The notes beneath the pieces were generated by a model, which saw only the letters and a program-made list of their open reading frames with translations, was not told where the DNA came from and made no database searches. Positions 6,803 through 12,562 of a DNA stretch of 12,562 nucleotides are shown here, piece by piece. The stretch is from contig NZ_BAABJJ010000017.1 in assembly GCF_039543245.1 (NCBI RefSeq), forward strand, positions 1 to 12,562. Reading direction: 5' to 3'. This stretch comes from Algibacter_G agarivorans (GTDB lineage Bacteria; Bacteroidota; Bacteroidia; Flavobacteriales; Flavobacteriaceae). A program made the translations under genes and the position numbers. The first letter of the stretch is position 1, and every line of letters begins with the position of its first letter.

Positions 6803-9800
6803 TTATTTAGTCCCTATATAAAATGCTTTCGCAAAAGGTTCTAATCCACTATTTTTTAAATTAATAATATAGAAATAGGTTCCACTAGGGACTTTATCTG
6901 ATTGTCCAACAGATGAATTATGAGCAAATCCATTCCAATTATTTTGATAACTAGAATTGTCATAAATTTTTGCACCCCAACGATTGAATATTTTTAACTC
7001 TACTACGAAACCACAAGTTTCAACACCTGTAATCGTAAAGAACTCGTTATGTGCATCGCCATTAGGGGTAACAACTTTTGAAATAATAACATCTTCTCTA
7101 CCACAAGGTAAAACAATACATTCATCATGAATTTCTAATGTTACTTCTGTTGTATCTAAGCAACCGTTATTTGCTATAGTATAGCTAAATTTATAGTTAC
7201 CTAATTCAACATTTTCAGGGTCAAATATATTTTGGTCTAAGGACGTATTGCCTTCAGTAACAGTCCAATTCCCACCAGTTTGATTATTTTCTAAATAGTT
7301 ATCTAAATCAATTGTACCGTCATCAGAACAAGCTCTATCACTTACTGTACTAATAAAATCATTTAAAGTTACTGTAATTGTTTGGGTAAAAGTTTGTCCA
7401 TTATCACACTCATCTGTAACAGTCCAAGTTCTTATTATCTCATAATCTGTTGGATTGTTACCATCAAAAGTATTTGTTTCTTCAAATACAACACTAATAT
7501 TTGCTGAACAATTATCAGTAAATTCTATAGTTGGTACATCAGGTATATCTTCACAATTAACAGCTATAGAAGCTTCAATAGTAGTTGTTGGATCTGGAGC
7601 TTTTGTGTCTTGCACAGTAATTGTTTGAATATGGGTTGTTGTTAATCCGCTTTGATCTGTAGCGACCCACTTACGTTCTAAAGCGTAATTAGATATACAT
7701 GAACCATCGGTTCTTGTTTCAGTAAAAACTACATCTACAGTACCACATGGATCTGTTGCTGTTAATGTTTCTGCAACAGGAACATTATCACATTCAAAAA
7801 TTCCATCTATAGGTAGAGTTTCGACAAATGTAGGGTCAATATTATCGGTCACTGTTATTTTTTGTGTACAGGTTGCTGTGTTCCCGGAACCATCGGTCAC
7901 GGTCCAGGTCACGGTGGTGTCGCCCAGCGCAAAAGGCTCAGCGGCATCATTTGTTACAGAGGCCACGCTACAGTTATCCGCTGTTGTCGGTGTGCCCAGT
8001 GCCACGCCAGAAGCGGTACATAGACCGGCATCCACGTTCACTGCCACATCTGCAGGACAGGTGATGGTCGGTTTGATAGTATCGGTCACTGTTATTGTTT
8101 GCGTACAGGTTGCTGTGTTCCCGGAACCATCGGTCACGGTCCAAGTTACGGTGGTATCACCCAGAGCGAATGGCTCAGAAGCATCGTTGGTAACCGTAGC
8201 TACCGAACAGTTATCTGCTGTTGTCGGTGTGCCCAGTGCCACGCCGGAAGCGGTACATAGACCGGCATCCACGTTCACTGCCACATCTGCAGGACAGGTG
8301 ATGGTCGGTTTGATAGTATCGGTCACCGTTATTGTTTGCGTACAGGTTGCTGTGTTCCCGGAACCATCGGTCACGGTCCAGGTCACGGTGGTATCTCCAA
8401 GCGCAAAAGGCTCAGAGGCATCATTTGTCACAGAGGCCACGCTACAGTTATCAGCTGTTGTCGGTGTGCCCAGTGCCACGCCAGAAGCGGTACATAGACC
8501 GGCATCCACGTCCACTGCAACATCTGCAGGACAGGTAATGGTCGGTTTGATGTTATCGGTCACTGTTATTTTTTGTGTACAGGTTGCTGTGTTCCCGGAA
8601 CCATCGGTCACGGTCCAAGTTACGGTGGTATCTCCAAGCGCAAAAGGCTCAGCGGCATCGTTTGTCACAGAGGCCACGCTACAGTTATCCGCTGTGGTCG
8701 GTGTGCCCAGTGCCACGCCAGAAGCGGTACATAGACCGGCATCAACATTGACTGCAACATCTGCAGGACAGGTAATGGTCGGTTTGATAGTATCGGTCAC
8801 CGTTATTTTTTGCGTACAGGTTGCTGTGTTCCCAGAACCATCGGTCACGGTCCAGGTCACGGTCGTATCTCCTAGCGCAAAAGGCTCAGCGGCATCATTT
8901 GTTACAGAGGCCACGCTACAGTTATCGGCTGTTGTCGGTGTTCCCAGTGCCACGCCAGAAGCGGTACATAGACCGGCATCAACATTGACTGCAACATCTG
9001 CAGGACAGGTAATGGTCGGTTTGATAGTATCGGTCACTGTTATTGTTTGCGTACAGGTTGCTGTGTTCCCGGAACCATCGGTCACGGTCCAAGTTACGGT
9101 GGTATCACCCAGAGCGAATGGCTCAGCGGCATCATTTGTCACAGAGGCCACGCTACAGTTATCGGCTGTTGTCGGTGTGCCCAGTGCCACGCCGGAAGCG
9201 GTACATAGACCGGCATCCACGTTCACGGCAACATCTGCAGGACAGGTAATGGTCGGTTTGATGTTATCGGTCACTGTTATTTTTTGTGTACAGGTTGCTG
9301 TGTTCCCGGAACCATCGGTCACGGTCCAAGTTACGGTGGTATCTCCAAGCGCAAAAGGCTCAGCGGCATCGTTTGTCACAGAGGCCACGCTACAGTTATC
9401 CGCTGTGGTCGGTGTTCCTAGGGCTACAGCCGTAGCGACACAAGTTCCAGCATCCACGTTCACTGCAACATCTGCAGGACAGGTAATGGTCGGGTCAATG
9501 TTATCGGTCACTGTTATTGTTTGTGTACAGGTTGCTGTGTTCCCGGAACCATCGGTCACGGTCCAGGTCACGGTGGTATCTCCCAGCGCAAAAAGCTCAG
9601 CGGCATCATTTGTTACAGAGGCCACGCTACAGTTATCGGCTGTTGTCGGTGTTCCCAGTGCCACGCCAGAAGCGGTACATAGACCGGCATCCACGTCCAC
9701 TGCAACATCCGCAGGACAGGTAATGGTCGGGTCAATGTTATCGGTCACTGTTATTGTTTGCGTACAGGTTTCTGTGTTCCCGGAACCATCGGTCACGGTC

Positions 9801-12562
9801 CAGGTCACGGTGGTATCTCCCAGCGCAAAAGGCTCAGCGGCATCGTTTGTCACAGAGGCCACGCTACAGTTATCTGCTGTTGTCGGTGTGCCCAGTGCCA
9901 CGCCAGAAGCGGTACATAGACCGGCATCCACGTCCACTGCAACATCTGTAGGACAGGTAATGGTCGGGTCAATGTTATCGGTCACTGTTATTGTTTGTGT
10001 ACAGGTTTCTGTGTTCCCAGAGCCATCGGTCACGGTCCAAGTTACGGTCGTATCACCTAGAGCGAATGGCTCAGAAGCATCGTTGGTAACCGTAGCTACC
10101 GAACAGTTATCCGCTGTGGTCGGTGTGCCCAGTGCCACGCCAGAAGCGGTACATAGACCAGCATCCACGTTCACTGCAACATCTGCAGGACAGGTAATGG
10201 TCGGGTCAATGTTATCGGTCACTGTTATTGTTTGTGTACAGGTTGCTGTGTTCCCAGAACCATCGGTCACGGTCCAGGTCACGGTGGTGTCTCCTAGAGC
10301 GAATGGCTCAGAGGCATCGTTGGTAACCGTAGCTACCGAACAGTTATCCGCTGTGGTCGGTGTGCCCAGTGCCACGCCGGAAGCGGTACATAGACCGGCA
10401 TCCACGTTCACTGCAACATCTGCAGGACAGGTAATGGTCGGGTCAATGTTATCGGTCACTGTTATTGTTTGTGTACAGGTTTCTGTGTTCCCAGAGCCAT
10501 CGGTCACGGTCCAAGTTACGGTCGTATCACCTAGAGCGAATGGCTCAGCGGCATCGTTTGTCACAGAGGCCACGCTACAGTTATCAGCTGTGGTCGGTGT
10601 GCCCAGTGCGACGCCAGAAGCGGTACATAGACCGGCATCCACGTCCACTGCAACATCCGCAGGACAGGTAATGGTCGGTTTGATAGGATCGGTCACCGTT
10701 ATTGTTTGCGTACAGGTTGCTGTGTTCCCGGAACCATCGGTCACGGTCCAGGTCACGGTCGTATCTCCTAGCGCGAATGGCTCAGCGGCATCGTTTGTCA
10801 CAGAGGCCACGCTACAGTTATCAGCTGTGGTCGGTGTGCCTAGGGCTACAGCCGTAGCGACACAAGTTCCAGCATCCACGTTCACGGCCACATCTGCAGG
10901 ACAGGTAATGGTCGGGTCAATGTTATCGGTCACTGTTATTTTTTGCGTACAGGTTTCTGTGTTCCCGGAATCATCGGTCACGGTCCAAGTTACGGTGGTA
11001 TCACCTAGCGCAAAAGGCTCAGCGGCATCATTTGTCACAGAGGCCACGCTACAGTTATCCGCTGTGGTCGGTGTGCCTAGGGCTACAGCCGTAGCGACAC
11101 AAGTTCCAGCATCCACGTTCACGGCCACATCTGCAGGACAGGTAATGGTCGGGTCAATGTTATCGGTCACCGTTATTGTTTGCGTACAGGTTGCTGTGTT
11201 CCCAGAGCCATCGGTCACGGTCCAAGTTACGGTGGTGTCTCCCAGCGCAAAAGGCTCAGAGGCATCGTTTGTGACAGAGGCCACGCTACAGTTATCCGCT
11301 GTTGTCGGTGTGCCCAGTGCCACGCCAGAAGCGGTACATAGACCGGCATCCACGTTCACGGCCACATCTGCAGGACAGGTAATGGTCGGGTCAATGTTAT
11401 CGGTCACTGTTATTGTTTGTGTACAGGTTTCTGTGTTCCCGGAACCATCGGTCACGGTCCAAGTTACGGTCGTATTACCTAGAGCGAATGGCTCAGAGGC
11501 ATCGTTTGTCACAGAGGCCACGCTACAGTTATCGACTGTTGCCGGTGTGCCCAGTGCCACGCCGGAAGCGGTACATAGACCAGCATCCACGTTCACGGCC
11601 ACATCTGCAGGACAGGTAATGGTCGGGTCAATGTTATCGGTCACTGTTATTGTTTGTGTACAGGTTTCTGTGTTCCCAGAGCCATCGGTCACGGTCCAAG
11701 TTACGGTCGTATCACCTAGCGCAAAAGGCTCAGAGGCATCGTTGGTAACCGTAGCTACCGAACAGTTATCAGCTGTTGCCGGTGTGCCCAGTGCCACGCC
11801 GGAAGCGGTACATAGACCGGCATCCACGTTCACGGCCACATCTGCAGGACAGGTAATGGTCGGGTCAATGTTATCGGTCACCGTTACAATCTGCGTACAG
11901 GTTGCTGTGTTCCCGGAACCATCGGTCACGGTCCAAGTTACGGTCGTATCACCTAGCGCAAAAGGCTCAGAGGCATCGTTGGTAACGGTAGCTACCGAAC
12001 AGTTATCCGCTGTGGTCGGTGTGCCCAGTGCAACACCTGAAGCGGTACATAGACCGGCATCCACGTTCACGGCCACATCTGCAGGACAGGTGATGGTCGG
12101 TTTGATAGTATCGGTCACTGTTATTGTTTGCGTACAGGTTGCTGTGTTCCCGGAACCATCGGTCACGGTCCAGGTCACGGTGGTATCACCCAGAGCGAAT
12201 GGCTCAGAGGCATCATTTGTCACAGAGGCCACGCTACAGTTATCGACTGTTGCCGGTGTGCCCAGTGCCACGCCGGAAGCGGTACATAGACCAGCATCCA
12301 CGTTCACTGCCACATCTGCAGGACAGGTAATGGTCGGGTCAATGTTATCGGTCACTGTTATTGTTTGTGTACAGGTTTCTGTGTTCCCAGAGCCATCGGT
12401 CACGGTCCAAGTTACGGTCGTATCACCTAGCGCAAAAGGCTCAGAGGCATCGTTGGTAACGGTAGCTACCGAACAGTTATCAGCTGTTGCCGGTGTGCCC
12501 AGTGCCACGCCGGAAGCGGTACATAGACCGGCATCCACGTTCACGGCCACATCTGCAGGACA
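6803..12562 (-). CDS. Giant HYR-repeat adhesin with T9SS type B sorting domain, 5' end missing
   Basis: The frame is open from the right edge to TAA at 6803-6805, giving 1919 visible residues. A GTG at 12550 looks like a start but lies inside a repeat (CPADVAV), so the true start is outside the window. Residues 1-1577 are 20 HYR domains of 79 residues (unit 1 lacks its first three residues). Each has four cysteines (TITCP, GLC or GTC, DNC, TCTQ), the motif TWTVTDGSGN and an ITVTD end. Residues about 1578-1740 hold two degenerate HYR-like domains (LERKWVATDQSG, IIRTWTVTDECD). A further beta-rich region (ACSDDGTIDLDNYL) precedes the C-terminal sorting domain from about 1826. The fold is Ig-like; in related proteins it builds long, disulfide-braced surface stalks, and the 80 cysteines of the array imply oxidative folding in the periplasm. 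The tight operon with SprF-like and PorE-like genes points to an exported surface adhesin. The ligand is unknown and the N-terminal region cannot be judged. Confidence 0.95.
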   Translation of the reverse strand, partial: CPADVAVNVDAGLCTASGVALGTPATADNCSVATVTNDASEPFALGDTTVTWTVTDGSGNTETCTQTITVTDNIDPTITCPADVAVNVDAGLCTASGVALGTPATVDNCSVASVTNDASEPFALGDTTVTWTVTDGSGNTATCTQTITVTDTIKPTITCPADVAVNVDAGLCTASGVALGTPTTADNCSVATVTNDASEPFALGDTTVTWTVTDGSGNTATCTQIVTVTDNIDPTITCPADVAVNVDAGLCTASGVALGTPATADNCSVATVTNDASEPFALGDTTVTWTVTDGSGNTETCTQTITVTDNIDPTITCPADVAVNVDAGLCTASGVALGTPATVDNCSVASVTNDASEPFALGNTTVTWTVTDGSGNTETCTQTITVTDNIDPTITCPADVAVNVDAGLCTASGVALGTPTTADNCSVASVTNDASEPFALGDTTVTWTVTDGSGNTATCTQTITVTDNIDPTITCPADVAVNVDAGTCVATAVALGTPTTADNCSVASVTNDAAEPFALGDTTVTWTVTDDSGNTETCTQKITVTDNIDPTITCPADVAVNVDAGTCVATAVALGTPTTADNCSVASVTNDAAEPFALGDTTVTWTVTDGSGNTATCTQTITVTDPIKPTITCPADVAVDVDAGLCTASGVALGTPTTADNCSVASVTNDAAEPFALGDTTVTWTVTDGSGNTETCTQTITVTDNIDPTITCPADVAVNVDAGLCTASGVALGTPTTADNCSVATVTNDASEPFALGDTTVTWTVTDGSGNTATCTQTITVTDNIDPTITCPADVAVNVDAGLCTASGVALGTPTTADNCSVATVTNDASEPFALGDTTVTWTVTDGSGNTETCTQTITVTDNIDPTITCPTDVAVDVDAGLCTASGVALGTPTTADNCSVASVTNDAAEPFALGDTTVTWTVTDGSGNTETCTQTITVTDNIDPTITCPADVAVDVDAGLCTASGVALGTPTTADNCSVASVTNDAAELFALGDTTVTWTVTDGSGNTATCTQTITVTDNIDPTITCPADVAVNVDAGTCVATAVALGTPTTADNCSVASVTNDAAEPFALGDTTVTWTVTDGSGNTATCTQKITVTDNIKPTITCPADVAVNVDAGLCTASGVALGTPTTADNCSVASVTNDAAEPFALGDTTVTWTVTDGSGNTATCTQTITVTDTIKPTITCPADVAVNVDAGLCTASGVALGTPTTADNCSVASVTNDAAEPFALGDTTVTWTVTDGSGNTATCTQKITVTDTIKPTITCPADVAVNVDAGLCTASGVALGTPTTADNCSVASVTNDAAEPFALGDTTVTWTVTDGSGNTATCTQKITVTDNIKPTITCPADVAVDVDAGLCTASGVALGTPTTADNCSVASVTNDASEPFALGDTTVTWTVTDGSGNTATCTQTITVTDTIKPTITCPADVAVNVDAGLCTASGVALGTPTTADNCSVATVTNDASEPFALGDTTVTWTVTDGSGNTATCTQTITVTDTIKPTITCPADVAVNVDAGLCTASGVALGTPTTADNCSVASVTNDAAEPFALGDTTVTWTVTDGSGNTATCTQKITVTDNIDPTFVETLPIDGIFECDNVPVAETLTATDPCGTVDVVFTETRTDGSCISNYALERKWVATDQSGLTTTHIQTITVQDTKAPDPTTTIEASIAVNCEDIPDVPTIEFTDNCSANISVVFEETNTFDGNNPTDYEIIRTWTVTDECDNGQTFTQTITVTLNDFISTVSDRACSDDGTIDLDNYLENNQTGGNWTVTEGNTSLDQNIFDPENVELGNYKFSYTIANNGCLDTTEVTLEIHDECIVLPCGREDVIISKVVTPNGDAHNEFFTITGVETCGFVVELKIFNRWGAKIYDNSSYQNNWNGFAHNSSVGQSDKVPSGTYFYIINLKNSGLEPFAKAFYIGTK
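6806..7087 (-). other. T9SS type B C-terminal sorting domain (gliding-motility-associated / CHU_C)
   Basis: The last 94 residues of the HYR adhesin carry the family landmarks in order: VVTPNGDAHNEFF, LKIFNRWGAKIYDN, a W-N-G turn (NNWNG), VPSGTYFYII and a final KAFYIGTK strand. This type of domain directs export through the type IX system and differs from the short type A signal. Proteins carrying it are often encoded next to a PorP/SprF-family gene, exactly as seen here. Confidence 0.93.
7832..12562 (-). repeat. Tandem array of 20 HYR-coding units, period 237 bp
   Basis: Unit boundaries fall every 237 bp: the last unit in coding order is 7832-8068, then 8069-8305, and so on up to 12098-12334, with the first visible unit at 12335-12562 cut by the edge. 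No insertions or deletions were seen between units. They differ at a small set of linked positions: the linker ending NIDP, TIKP, NIKP or PIKP; GLCTASG versus GTCVATA (units 7, 8, 14); SVATVTNDASEP (units 1, 3, 4, 10, 11, 19) versus SVASVTNDA(A/S)E; and NTATC versus NTETC. One hand-counted unit has 128 G+C in 237 bases (54%), far above flanking DNA. Some units are almost identical (unit 1 and unit 4 differ at one base over 228). The array extends beyond the right edge, so the total copy number is unknown. Confidence 0.97.

Noticed and set aside
7864..12330. Series of plus-strand open frames of about 65-68 codons recurring at multiples of 237 bp
   Set aside because: They are antisense shadows of the HYR units: same spacing, low-complexity Arg/Ser/His-rich products, and no independent coding signs.
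12548..12550. Possible GTG start codon of the HYR adhesin
   Set aside because: It lies in the middle of a repeat (within CPADVAV) and the same frame is open to base 12562. There is no signal peptide, so the true start must be beyond the right edge.
7832..12562. CRISPR array or transposon-borne repeats
   Set aside because: The repeats are long, contiguous, in frame and code for a known protein domain. There are no spacers, terminal inverted repeats or transposase gene.
1..12562. tRNA, rRNA, riboswitch or insertion-sequence genes
   Set aside because: I read both strands for cloverleaf, conserved rRNA and transposase-like signals and saw none that could be supported.

Overview
The window comes from a Bacteroidota genome, most likely an AT-rich member of the Flavobacteriaceae; the genus cannot be told from the sequence. 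The main evidence is a type IX secretion system (T9SS) type B C-terminal sorting domain of the gliding-motility/CHU_C family, a PorP/SprF-family outer-membrane protein, and an OmpA-family protein with the TPR, PD40 propeller, carboxypeptidase-regulatory-like and OmpA order known from PorE. Ordinary genes are AT-rich (about 25-38% GC in most lines counted by hand), and starts lack strong Shine-Dalgarno sequences, as is usual in this phylum. All convincing genes lie on the minus strand, so transcription runs from high to low coordinates.

Right-hand locus (12562 down to 3883). A giant surface adhesin enters from the right edge with its N-terminus missing. It shows 20 tandem 79-residue HYR (hyalin repeat) Ig-like domains, then degenerate HYR-like domains and the T9SS sorting domain. 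It is followed after 13 bp by a PorP/SprF-family protein and after another 11 bp by the PorE-like OmpA-family protein. A strong intrinsic terminator (12-bp perfect stem plus U-tract) sits 7 bp after the last stop codon. This reads as one operon: a T9SS cargo, its dedicated outer-membrane partner, and a peptidoglycan-binding periplasmic/outer-membrane partner. The order resembles sprB-sprF of Flavobacterium gliding motility.

Spacer (3387-3882). About 0.5 kb of very AT-rich DNA with no convincing gene. It should carry the promoter of the next locus and contains several small dyads.

Left-hand locus (3386 down to 1). A 178-residue secreted protein of unknown function is followed after 50 bp by a second large adhesin. 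The second adhesin has a signal peptide, a roughly 370-residue N-terminal region, a DUF11-like domain, one HYR-like domain, and a tandem array of a different 90/91-residue repeat that runs off the left edge with no stop codon (933 codons visible).

The window therefore holds two adjacent adhesin loci in the same orientation. The class of system is known: large T9SS-exported repeat adhesins with SprF/PorE-like helpers. I do not see a clearly new kind of system. The points most worth following are the mosaic, recently duplicated structure of the HYR array, its sharply higher GC content, the unrelated second repeat family next door, and the uncharacterised small secreted protein ahead of the second adhesin.
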